A stretch of 64,000 nucleotides of DNA from Ryuthela nishihirai (taxonomy: Eukaryota; Arthropoda; Arachnida; Araneae; Heptathelidae): positions 88,512,501-88,576,500 of the forward strand of contig JAWZYU010000011.1 of NCBI GenBank assembly GCA_038380435.1, read 5' to 3'. The notes under the pieces are model-generated. The model was given only the letters and a program-made list of their open reading frames with translations. It was not told where the DNA came from and searched no databases. Position numbers and translations under genes: made by a program. This document shows positions 22,450 through 33,809 of the stretch, piece after piece; positions within the stretch are counted from its first letter, which is position 1; every line of letters begins with the position of its first letter.

Positions 22450-25400
22450 TAGAAGCATGAATCAGGAAAATCTAGACATTGTTAAAAAAGAGATGGAGAG
22501 AACTAACACAGAGATATTGGGAATAAATGAGCTCAAATGGACAGGGAATGGTTAATTCAATCCGATGATTTCAAAGTGTTCTAAACTGATGGCAAAATGG
22601 AGTTTCAATGATCCTCAAAAAGAATATTTCCCAGTGTGTGATAACTCAGTTTTTTATGGACTTCCAACTTTAAGAATCTAAGGAAAACCACTTAACATTA
22701 CTGTGATTCAAGCATAAGTTCCTACTACAGATGCAGAATATGAGGACATCGAGGAATTTTATGGAAGGCAAAAGGTTCTTGATGACATGTATATATATAT
22801 ATAAAGATGTTGTGTTTATTATGGGCGACTGGAACGCAAAAGTTGGAGATGTGGAGGAAAGTGGAATCTCCGGGAAATATGGCCATAGGACAAAGAATAA
22901 AAGCTATTAGACTTCTGCGGGAAAAAAAAACATAATTTTGTTTCAAAAAACATAATTTTGTTTCAAATAACATAATTGCAGGTTGTACACGTGAACCTCT
23001 CCAAATGGACAACACCAAAATCATATAGACAATATACTTTGCAAAAGAAAGTGAAGTGCTTTGCTTTCAGCGAAGATATACCCGGGAGCAGATTGTGAAA
23101 CTAATCATGAACTATTGGTGGCAGAAATCCGTATCGACCTGAAAGCGTCAAAGGTTAATATGCAAACAGATGTTACATGGCAGAAAATTCCAGAGGAATT
23201 TAAAATAGAGGTAAAAATAGTTTCAAAGTTGTAGAACTAACGGCTAGACATACTTATGGACTGTGGTGCGAATGAGAGATATTGTAAAGGAAGATGCCAA
23301 AGACAAATACCAAAGATTAAAAGGAAAAAGGAAACAAATTGGATATCAGAACAAGCTCTTAAGATAGCAGAAAATAGACGCAAGTCAAAAGCTAAGGGTG
23401 ATACGGAAAGATCCAGGCAACTGAATGCTGCTTTCCAACATCAATTAAGAAAGGACAAAGAGATGTGTATATCTCAACATGGAGTGTCGACATATAGAAG
23501 AAGATAATAATGAAGGGAACACAAGAGATCGTTTTAAGAAGATTAGGGAAATTACAAATTGGGGTGATTAAAAATATTCATGGAAAAGACCTAATGGGAC
23601 AAGGTGAGATTATAAGAAGATGGAGAGAGTTACAGAAAATCCTTTTATAAAAGGCAGCAGCAGGACAGACACATTTGAGGGAAAAGGGTACAGCGAAGAA
23701 CCGATGGTGACAGAGAGTGAAATGAGGTAGGCAGTGAGAGTAATGGCAATAGGAAAGGCGCTTGGCATTGATGGAATGCCAATAGAAACGTTTAAGAAAC
23801 ATGAGATGAGACCACCAAGATCCTGTAGGCAGTTTGTAGTAATGTGTGGAAAGCATTATGGAAAATATATGGAATATTACCTGAAAAGGGTAGATTTACA
23901 TTCCAATTCCAACAAAAGAAAAACTCTAGAACAGCATTTCCCAACTTTTCCTACGACGGAACACTTAACAAATCCTGAAATTTTAACGGAACACTTGGTT
24001 ATTTTGTAGGGTAGGTAGATATAAATAATAAATAAAATAAATGAGTAAATCTAAGCGTTAAGAAAAAAAAACATTTATTCTCCAATTGTAATTATTAAAA
24101 AAAACACATAAAATAGTAAAATGAACTACCGTATATATATTGTAAAATTACATTCTTAATAACTTCGATGATTTTGTGTCTTTGAATTACAAATTCTTTT
24201 GATATCAGGCACAATATTAGAAAGTTGAATTTTCTTGTCTGGTGTAGCGTCGAGTCTGTTCCTGGATTTTGATTTGGTTGCAGCGTAATCTGAAAATCCT
24301 GCCTGCATCAATATGTCGTTGTAAAAGGTTAATTTTGATAATTTTTCACGAAACACATAGTTTGGGGAAACGCTGCTCTAGAGAATGTGCCAATAATTTA
24401 ATGATTGCTTTGTTCCCACACGCCAGCAAAGGTTTACTTAAGAACTCGCAGAGAATACTTGAACCCTCGATGAAAAGGGAATTGTCGAAAGTGCAAGCTG
24501 GATTTCGAAAGGGAATTGGAACACGGGATCACATAGCAAATATGTGAGGGTTACGGAAAGATGAAGAGAATTTCAAAACGACATTTTTCTGTGCTTTACT
24601 GATTACAATAAAGCTTTGGACTGCGTAGATCATAAAAGACTCTGGAATGTACTGAGAACAATGGATTAACCTGAACACCTGCTTGTTTTTATGAAAATAA
24701 TTTACATGGGACAAGATGATACAGTAAAGACTGAATTTGGAAATAGAGAATGGTTTAATATTGGCAACGGAGTGAGACAGGGATGCATTGGTCAGGCAAG
24801 TTTAAAATCAGGCCTGAGGCTAAAAATCAAGAAAACAAACAATCAACGGGGAATATGATGGATTTTAAGATTGATAATGAACAAATAGAGGAGGTGAAGA
24901 GATTTGTGTTCTTGGGATCAACTTTAGATAGCAATGGATGGTGTACAGAAGATGTAAAACGAAGATTAATTCTGTGCAGATCAGCAATGATGGGCCTATT
25001 TAAAATAATGAAAGATAAAGCACATTTGTATGACAACTAAAATAAGGATAATTATAGCAATAGTGTTCCCTGTGGTGACATATAGCTGTGAAAGCTGAAC
25101 TCGTGAAAGAGCGAAAGTAGAAATATTGATGCTTTTGAGCTGTGGTGGTGGAAAAGATTGCTAAGGATTCCATAGACTGCAAAGAGAACCGATAAAAGCA
25201 TTTTGGAGCAGATAAGGCCTACTTGTTCGCTTGAGGCCACGATGCTGAAACTTAAATTAACTCATTTTGGACACGTGATGCGAGCAGGAAATTCAGTGGA
25301 GAAAGCAGTCATGCTTGGAATGGTGAAGGGAGAAAGAGGGAGAGGAAGACAGCGAACAAGACGGATGAACAATGTAAAAAAAAGCTAAAGAGATGTGCTT

Positions 25401-25490
25401 GGAACAACTACGAGAAGTAGCGAATGACAGAAAGAAATGGAGAGCATTTGTACTTAGAGTCATCAGGAGTAGATGCCGACGCGAAGGAAC
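22450..25490 (+). pseudogene. BovB-like LINE polyprotein remnant
   Basis: Endonuclease remnants: NTEILGINELKWTGNG near 22508 (catalytic Glu) and GDWNAKVGDV at 22823-22852. RT remnants: LSKVQAGFRKGIGTRDHIAN at 24484-24543, a palm segment with DYNKALDCVDHKRLW near 24600, and GVRQGCI near 24771. The YADD region expected next is missing. The sequence jumps to KQSTGNMMDFKIDNEQIEE and RFVFLGSTLDSNGWC, so there is an internal deletion near 24790. The C-terminal segment reads LKLTHFGHVMRAGNS and GRGRQRTRRMNN at about 25250-25380. The order and wording match the BovB branch of RTE proteins. In-frame stops and shifts throughout, plus the deletion, show it is long dead. Confidence 0.88.
23932..24375. 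mobile_element. hAT-type MITE with 8-bp target duplication
   Basis: A 444-bp insertion into the BovB-like RT. The ends are CAGCATTTCCCAAC and GTTTGGGGAAACGCTG, an imperfect inverted repeat beginning CAG. The flanks are ctctagaa (23924-23931) and ctctagag (24376-24383), an 8-bp duplication with one mismatch. Removing the element rejoins the RT reading. The interior is AT-rich with no transposase. Confidence 0.88.
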
Positions 25491-25498
25491 TTAACAAC

Positions 25499-27645
25499 AA
25501 CTCAGTTTATACAACATTCATCACTTACATGAAAATAAGAATGTGAAATTTAATCACTAACCTCTCAGGATCACGCAAAACCTAATAGCATATATTGAAA
25601 TAGAGAAATAACGCAGTTCATCTCATAGCAAAGGTTATAACTAAAAAAAACTTTGTCCTTTAGAGTATGTTTGTAAAATGAATGGTTTCAGCTGCGAATT
25701 TCATTCTTTTTCGTTACAAGTGAAACTTCTCTATCTCTTTCTAGTGCTTTCTCCATTCAACTGGAGGTGGACCTTATCTGCCCTGAAATTGTGACTTTGT
25801 ATAAACGCAAGGGCAATGATTCTGAAAAAAAAATTCCATTTAACATTTGAATGATTTTTTTTATTAATATCAAATTAATTTTTCAATTACTGCATTCAGA
25901 GCAACAGTAGTTCATGACGCATTTCAACATTTTTTGCAAATTACGTGTTATCAACAGATAGTTGTTGCGTAACTATTGAATATTTGTGATGTAATATAGA
26001 AACATTAGAAATTTGAATTTTTTTTTCTTACGTTTCCCTTTGTTCATTTTGCTTACTGCGAGAAAATATATTTACGGACACAAGGTGGAAAACGAAAGAT
26101 AGGCATCCAAATCTGCAGGGAAGGTGTAAAAATTAGGTGGAAACATATTTAAAAATGACCTTTAGTATACATTTTAGTGTAAACAATATGTGGTGGAATA
26201 ACGGGTTAAGTTACATATTCATCAAAATGTGTAAAGTTCTTTAGCAATTACAGTAATCTTAGTTTCATGTCATTTAATTATTATTAATCATATTTCGATG
26301 TAAAATTTCCTGTTAAAAATACAATACTAGATCTCTCATTTTATATTAAAATTGCTCTAAATATTTATTTTGTGTATCAAACTAATGGTTAATTTAACTT
26401 CTCCTCCCACTGAATCTTTTAATTTTGCTGTTTAAAAAACAATCCTGTTGTCGTTTTCCTTATTGTATCAGTTTTGCATTTTTTATTTACAAATGATTAT
26501 TTGTAATACGATATAAGACAATGTAATTTTAAATAAAATGTGTCGATTTACTTTCATTTATATCAATAAAAAGAGTTCATAACCCCACAGATTAAGTAGT
26601 CCGATAGATGACGTCGATATATGGTTAAGTCATTCATTGGAGCACAAAATTGATGCTAGAACGCTACGGAGAACCGGCATAATTAATTTCATTCCATATA
26701 TCAATATATACATGCAGATTATTCTAAAATTAAACAAGTAGTTATTTTTAAGTCAACCGTTAATTTTAGGTATTTTTTTATAATATTCTTATATAATCGT
26801 AATAAATATATTTTTGTATTTTTCACCTTTTGGTAAAAGACTATATAAGAAAAACAAGTAATAGCGAACTACAAAGCAATATATTCACATAGTTTGAAAA
26901 TTAGCGAGAAAATGAGACTTCCGACCGGCTGTTAAAGGTGGCGCTGAAAACGTTGATTATTAAGTTGCTCATCTGTGCCAGTTATTCTGCGCATAATACT
27001 GTCTTTCATATTAGACTTCGAATGTTGAGATAAAAGGTTTGATCACTCAGTGTTTCAAAAGTCCAGGTTTCCTTTAAGGACCTAAAAATTAGGTAAAATA
27101 AGATACTTTTACATAAAATGCAATAAAGACATAATTACCTAATAAGAGCTCACTTACAGACGCTGATATTTCTTACTAGTCTAAGTTATAGCTTTGTGTA
27201 CACATTTTATATATTTTTCCTAGCATCATAGACTAAAATACGTGATAATATGATATGCTTTTTTAAGGATTAAGTTCAGCTTTCTATATACATTTCCCTA
27301 GGAGAATATTCGCAATTTATACAACTGAATTTTTTTCACATTTAATACCTGTTTTCTACCAACACTCGAGTAATATTTTGAACTTAAATTCTGGTTTTGT
27401 CAACAAAAAGGTTGATGACGTTTACATCAAATCTTACCCGAGGTATTATCTGCTATCCGCGTCAAAAGTAATGGATCATCTGCTAAGTGCGTTCGAGTGC
27501 GGATATCGGCTGATAAATCTACGGATATTCGCATCAGCTCAGGGCTATAACTATAATATCCCACATAAGAGAATGCAAAATAATCTACTATAGTTGAAAA
27601 TGATTGATGGGTGTTTTAATTGGCATTGCTTTCAATTTCAATTAT
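25499..27645. other. AT-rich non-coding stretch with one dispersed repeat
   Basis: Nothing coding was recognised. Bases 26850-26985 share order and wording with 55025-55150 (CACATAGTTTGAAAATTAG / CACATAGTTTAAAATTTAG; TAAAGGTGGCGCTG / TAAAGGTGGTGCTG), so they are copies of an unnamed repeat of about 130 bp. A GC-richer patch at 27400-27590 is unexplained. Confidence 0.45.
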
Positions 27646-28250
27646 TTTTAGCTTCTGCTGAAGGCAGAAACAAATGCTGGACTCTGTGAATGGACGATAA
27701 TAAAAACTACTTTATTAAACAAATCTAAAATATTTTAGGGAATTCGTTTAAATATTTAACTGGTAACTAATGATGCATAAATCAAAATATCTGAAATTTT
27801 AGAAAAATGTATAGAATTAATTTCAAGATAAATTTTAGTTACCGACAACGATAATTTGTAAACAACATTTGCATGTGAATAGGCTGTATGCCCTCAAAAT
27901 TACTTCAAAATAAAAATCTGTCAGCACGACTTTTGAAGTAGACTGGGTTTTGATTTTAGCTTCTGCTGAAGACAGAAACAAATGCTGGACTCTGTGAATG
28001 GACGATAATAGAAACTACTTAATTAAACAAATCTAAAATATTTTAGGGAATTCGTTTAAATATTTAACTGGTAACTAATGATGTATAAATCAAAATATCT
28101 GAAATTGTAAAAAAATGTATAGAATTAATTTCAAGGTAAATTTTAGTTACCGACAATGATAATTTGTAAACAACATTTGCATGTGAATAGGCTGTATGCC
28201 CTCAAAATTACTTCAAAATATAAATCATTGAAGTAGACTGGGTTTTGACT
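27646..28250. repeat. Tandem duplication, ~308-bp unit, two copies
   Basis: Copy 1 is 27646-27953 and copy 2 is 27954-28250. Both start TTTTAGCTTCTGCTGAAG and end GAAGTAGACTGGGTTTTGA. They differ by a handful of substitutions and a short deletion (about 11-14 bases) near the end of copy 2, so the duplication is recent. Confidence 0.93.
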
Positions 28251-28639
28251 AACAACAATGACTGTTCCATTTAACCCTATTGATCCTCTTCTTTTCTGCG
28301 ATCGTTTCTATTACTGTATTTATCATATAAGAAGATATCGCAGATGCTTCCTGTCGCATCCAACTACGGTTGACTGGAGTGGTAGACATCAGGAGAAAGC
28401 AAAGGAGGACAGGGAGAAATTGCGTTGTGCTATCCATAGGGACCGCAATTACCATTCAGCTTAAGGTGCCCAGTAGCTGCAATAAATCTCAATGGAGAAA
28501 CAGTCGCCTATTTCTAAAATGTATCTCATGGTATATTGTCGTCATTCTTGTTAACTCACTCAAACTAACTTTACTCAAAACTACTCTACTCAAAACTCGC
28601 TTTAACTAACAAAAATATGTTTATTTCACATCAATAACT

Positions 28640-29365
28640 CCCCTAGTTTTCCTTGTTTTCTGGTCTCAAGATGGTACAGCTGAAAATCAGCTAATGCAGT
28701 GGCAATGAGGACTTCTTAACCTCTTCACGAGGAGTTCGGATCCAATCCGGGTCCAAAGTTTCTGACTGATCGCCATTCCCTTGTTCAATCAGATGGGATT
28801 AGTTGAACGACTGGCTACTCTGATCAAACCTATCAATGACTGCCCTTTTAAATATTTCATTGCTGTACTCCATGTGTAGTTTCTGTGAAGAATTTATAAA
28901 TTCAGCTGCACACCTCTGAGCTTCAAGCAGGCGATGATCGCCATCTCACTCGGTTGGGGTTTTGATAAACTGATATTGCTCCTTTCAACAGGCGATGCTT
29001 TCTAACTGTTCGGAAAAGTGGTGGTCGTACAGCAGGCGTTGCCTTTACTTTTTCAAGCCATTGCCGTCTTCTCTAGACTCTTTAATGAAGTTTGCAAAAC
29101 CCGCTAATACAGATTCCCAGTAGGTTCGGTTCCCAGGTGGGGGTATCTAAATCCTTTGTTTCCATCTTTTGCCCCACAAATCCCCTAGTGCTATAGTGTT
29201 GGTTTGTGTATGTCTTTTTAATTGTACTTCCAAAAGTACAGGCACGCTGCACACAGAAATACAGTTTGCATAAATATACGAATTAGTTATAATAAAAGGT
29301 TCCCTAATCGACCACTTACTAACTTCACATCGAACGCAATTACTCCTTGGATCTACCGGAGTTTT
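28640..29365 (-). pseudogene. Unassigned decayed coding frame
   Basis: One minus-strand frame stays protein-like for about 240 codons, broken only by in-frame stops and with no frameshift needed. From high to low coordinate it reads IPPPGNRTYWESVLAGFA, NFIKESREDGNGLKK, stop, RQRLLYDHHFSEQLESIAC, stop (TGA), KEQYQFIKTPTE, stop (TGA 28946-28948), DGDHRLLEAQRCAAEFINSS, QKLHMEYSNEIFKRAVIDRF, DQSSQSFN, stop, and a further acidic segment. Two stops are TGA where Trp would fit. Composition and the GC-richer context point to former coding sequence. I do not recognise a family: it could be a transposon protein, an old viral insert or a lost host gene. Confidence 0.45.
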
Positions 29366-30147
29366 CTACTCTAACTTTAGATAGTGGATTCATCTCAAGC
29401 GACACAGAAATACAGTATATAAAATGCACAAAATATTAAAATCACTTTCGTTTCGCAAATGATCCAGAAAACCTTCTCTAAGAAACATACATATGCACTC
29501 CTCCCTTCAATAAGGCTCATTTACTTTAAGTGTTATTAAATATTTATACACACTATCTTATTCTAAGGAGCTCTTAATTGAACTATGTTACTGACTGTTT
29601 CAAATGCTGATAACCTGGTTACAGTGTCGAAGTAAAGGCGACTTGTTTTTAGAACTTATCAGAGATAATAGCCCTTTTTTATCAGTTAGATTTATTCACC
29701 TATGTATACGTGTTAGGCACAGTATTGCGTTATTTACATGATTGTAGAAGCCTAGCTCTTTCAACTACTCAGCAGTCAACATCCAGTTACAAGGGGAAAC
29801 GAATCTATTGTGTAATGTTAAATAGATGTAAGCAATACCTTTTTCTTGAAAACAATTCCAGCTGAATAAAATCCTGCAGCGGATGTAGGTTGGATTCTTC
29901 TACTGGAGCAAATATCAGTGTGTAGCTCTGATCTTCAGTGCGTTGGGAAGATCATCTGGATACATTTGTGGGTTAGAAACAAGAGGCGAAGAGGAGAAAT
30001 TAATTTTCACTTGCTGTACCGATCACTACGTTGAAAGGAGCAATATCTGGGCAGCTGATGTGTGGATATTAGGTTTGTGTAGCGGGAAAGACGGGTGTTT
30101 CTGGTTGACTCATGGTGGTGGGTGGTGGGGGTGGAACTCAAGTAGCA
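29366..30147. other. Non-coding stretch
   Basis: No element recognised. A Met frame beginning at 29943 runs into the SINE-2 at 30148 and is not a gene. Confidence 0.4.
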
Positions 30148-30517
30148 AGATGGGCCAAGCAGCAGCAACTAAATGGTCAGATTACAAAGACGCCGAAGGC
30201 TCAGAGATGATTGGGGGAGGGGACCCATTGGACAGCTGTTAGGAGACATATGGTAGCCTCCCATCAAGGCTATCCAGTGTGTTCTTTAACGTGTACAGGG
30301 TATAGTTCTCTCATACACGGAACCACGTCTTAACGTGTCATCCGACGAACGGCGGTCGTTCCAATCCCATCGGTACTACTGACCAATACCGCACTGACCG
30401 AGGGCACTCTGGGAAGTTTTTCGGTGATAAATACCAACCCCAGACCTCGAAGTTGGGACTCGAACCTGGGAACTGCAAATTACCAGTCTGGAGTGCCACC
30501 TACTGAGTTCCCGCCCC
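30148..30517 (-). mobile_element. SINE-2 copy, diverged
   Basis: Minus-oriented. It keeps TTCTTTAACGTGTACAGGGT in the middle, TCATCCGACGAACGGCGG, and a head region reading GGGACTCGAACCTGGGAAC. The 3' end near 30148 is degraded and an insertion-like segment lies near 30380. Confidence 0.85.
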
Positions 30518-33500
30518 AGAGATGAATTAAAGACCGACTTTAGCAGGTGGTATACACTATATATACAGAACATTAACTTCTACCTAGGTCAAAATCTCCT
30601 TACTTTGCATTTTGTTTTTTAAAAAAGATCTGTTTGAATATTCTAATGGATGACCTAAATCTGACCTTCCTGATAATGAAGACATATCACCCAATTATTA
30701 CATTTGAAGCTCTCCTCCCCCTACAAGTCGCAGACTAACGTGAATTATACCAGCTCGAATTCGGTTTAACATTATTTTTAAAGAAGGGCTGGTTTCTACC
30801 TACACGGTTTTTAAAATACCGATGGCTGTAGACCGACACGGTCTTAAAGTACGACAAACACGGTTTTTATAGTAAGTCTGGTGTTACACTAACATGAATA
30901 GTTCTTTTACCCCCGATTTATCTACTACTTCTCTCAATCGTTTATATTAGGATAAGAATGCATCTTGGATGTTTTCCTTGTCTCAGCCATCCAATCTCTC
31001 CTTGTTCATAATTTCAGCACTTCGGAAAAGATTTCTGATATTTACCTATACAAATGAATATGTCTAAACAGCTGTTACAGAAAATATATTTGTGAACAAC
31101 ACAGAGCATTTTTATTTACGGGTGTAAAAATTCTCCCTGATTGCTTAAAGATTATAAGTAGACACAGAGTAGCAATCCTTGTAAACGTACCGCTAGTCAT
31201 CTTTATTTTTCAACAACAATCAATTTTTCTATTTTCAATCTTCGTTATTCGACATTCATCTATATTGGGTTGCCAACTGGGGAGCGACAGCTATGAATTT
31301 TTGAAATTTGTGAGAGTATTTGATTTGTCAAGCTGATAAAGAGGGCGCTACCGCCATCTAGTTTTCAACTAGTTTCATAATAAAATAAGTTTTATTTCCA
31401 TGAAGCAATATTTTGTGGTGTAACAACACGTTGCGATTGCACGAGTCGCAAAACATTTTCAACACATTCGGCACCGTTCGTCAATTTATCCACCCATTCA
31501 TATACTTCTCATTGGCTCATTCATCATCTATCGTATTGATCAAAAATTGTTCTATAAGTTTCTACTGGTTTTATTCCTTCAGTATTCAGAAATTGAAATA
31601 CAGATCGCGTCTCTATCTGAGTTAGAAAATAATTCGTGATAAAACGGGTGATTCGGCTAAAAGGTTTGGAAACTGTATTTTGCTGTTTTTCTTCCTACCT
31701 TTATCGTTTATTCTGAGAAGTTAAGTTACATATGTCAATATGCAAATACAAATAAAAAGCAAAAAGCATTAATCAAAGCATTGCTATAACAAAGGAGTAA
31801 AAAAATATGTCACTTAAGTTAGGATTCTGTAACACATCCTCCCTTGTTAGATTATTTCTTTGAAATAATCATATCCAACTAACAAAATTTCATTCTACAA
31901 TATTTCTAAGAAAACATTTATCGTATTAGTCGGGGAATGGGTATATTCCATAGAAGCCCGGGTCTAAAAAACAAAGTGGGGGGGGGGGGAAGCAAGAGAT
32001 CCAATCGAGCCAGAGAAACGTAAGCGGGAGATAGGGAGAAACTAGATTTCTATTACAGTGTATAACATTTGACACTCCATTTTAGATGCATTTAAACAAA
32101 ATATTGAAAATTTCATGACATATACTTAAGTTTATAAATTTTTGCTTCTATTACCTCTTATTAGCATTTTCACTGTGGGGATGGGCATGTTCCTGTTGAC
32201 CTCCCCCAGATCCTGCGTCCTTATTCTATTTATTATTTAGTAGTTCCTTTTTATAGGAACAACTGTTCTCGTCTATAATATGATACTAAGAGTGTGAATG
32301 AAGCGAAAAAATAAACTTTTAAATCGCTATATTACTTTAGAACTGGTAGCTATTATATAATACACTCTCTTTATGAAGTTCAACAATTTTTGTTATGACG
32401 GAAAAATATGAAAATATCACACTTTTATACATATATTGTTTCTTAGGAAGTAATCTTGAGTACAAAATATATTTTACATTACTGCTAGGATGGAGTTGCA
32501 AAAGTATCTCATATTAAAACCGCAATAAATAAATCAAAGCTGTGTTACTTAATTAAACGAAAACGAAAATGTGAAGGACAGAGTCTACAATGTAGATTTC
32601 ATTCAGCGCGGTAATATGGCATTGACATGCCATATTACCGCGCTGATGCCCTTATCTCTTTCAAATAACATAACACCTATGATATTAACATTTTTTTTAA
32701 CCAAGATGGAGAAAAACGCTTTTACAATTGACAATCAGATAAAGTAAAAACCTATTTTAGAACACTCATGCATCTGTTATACTTTTCATGAACGAAGAAT
32801 CGTAGATCATGATAGTTGATGAATTTGATAGTAGATATAAATCATATCGCAGTTGATGCAGTTGATAGTAGATGTAGTTGTGTCATAGTTTATGTAGTCT
32901 TAATTACAATCGATAGAATTTCTCCAACGATTAAGTAATGAATGATTTCTTTGAGAGAAGTTTTGTGGTTGAACGTGGAGCTACGCGTTCGAAGGTGGCA
33001 ATGCCTTCAGTTCATTCATTAAATGCCGAGGAATGCAATGACAACATACTCATCGAAACAGCAATACCTCGCTAAGGACATTCTACACTGATCGGAAACA
33101 GGTAATCAAAGCAGAAGAAAATTCTTTAACGATAATATTACGATATTCTTGCACGAGCTCTTCCACTGCGGCTATGTTTTGTGGTATCACATTTAAATAA
33201 TATAACCTCGGCACATGTGAAAAATCAAAGGAATTCAGTGCAGAATGTTGAAGTGGCTGTGGAATGAACTGGTTGGAAAGAGTGCTATAAGATAGCAGAC
33301 ATTTGAAAATACTTCTATAACGATTTCACGGAGCACTCCCTACGCTTCCCCCAAGCAGTAGAGCCCTGTATTCCTCATTCACTGAACAAGAAGGTTGTAT
33401 CCTTTTCTAATTACATTAATAATGTTATTATGAAAGAAGAGACTTTGTCCAGGGAAGGGTTGACGCTATCATGATAATAGACAGTGTATATGTTTATATG

Positions 33501-33602
33501 TATAAGAACCCAAGAGTAAACTAAGTACAAATGAACATAATCTTAATGGATTTGTTACATTAGAGTAGGATTGCCAAACACCTCTGGAATAAACAGCGCG
33601 AT
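30518..33602. other. Long AT-rich non-coding stretch
   Basis: No coding-like frame or known repeat recognised. A 12-G run lies at 31978-31989, a palindrome at 32603-32646 (separate entry), and short ATAGTAGAT-like internal repeats around 32815-32880. Confidence 0.45.
32603..32646. repeat. Perfect 19-bp-arm palindrome
   Basis: TCAGCGCGGTAATATGGCA (32603-32621) pairs perfectly with 32628-32646 around the 6-nt loop ttgaca. The GC-rich ends of the arms stand out from the AT-rich flanks. No following T-run and no gene context. Confidence 0.93.
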
Positions 33603-33809
33603 AAAAAAAAATGAATACCCCCTCAAGCAGCTGCTTGCCACAGAGGACTGACAGGAGTCTGTCAGTTTATATTCCATAGTGGAAGGTCTGTGAGGATGGC
33701 AGGCCCTCATCAGAGAAACAAGATCATCCATGCTTCTCTACCCGAAGCTCGATCCCAGGTCCATTAGATCAGTAACCAAGCGCGTTAACCATTCGGCCAT
33801 GGGACAGCT
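33603..33809 (-). mobile_element. SINE-1 copy, full length
   Basis: Minus-oriented. On + it reads CCCCCTCAAGCAGCTGCTTG, CTCGATCCCAGGTCC (altered box B), then AACCATTCGGCCATGGGAC. An A-run precedes it on the left. Confidence 0.9.

Larger units (their letters stand above)
21719..25498 (+). mobile_element. BovB-like RTE LINE, old and heavily nested
   Basis: The leader contains GGCAACGGCAACCCACTTTT and GCCAAGAAAAC, a segment seen in BovB-type leaders. Endonuclease, RT and C-terminal remnants follow (separate entry). It ends at about 25498 with GAAGGAACTTAACAACAAC. The copy is interrupted by two DNA-transposon insertions (22016-22200 and 23932-24375) and abutted by a SINE-2 at its left edge. There are many stops and frameshifts. 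The 5' boundary is uncertain. Confidence 0.85.

Noticed and set aside
25470..25498. Possible shared 3' end between the BovB-like LINE and SINE-2
   Set aside because: TGCCG..AGG..AACAAC can be aligned only with several gaps. Not convincing, unlike the RTE-1/SINE-1 match.
29943..30242. 99-codon frame
   Set aside because: Its second half is SINE-2 sequence and the first half has no protein resemblance.
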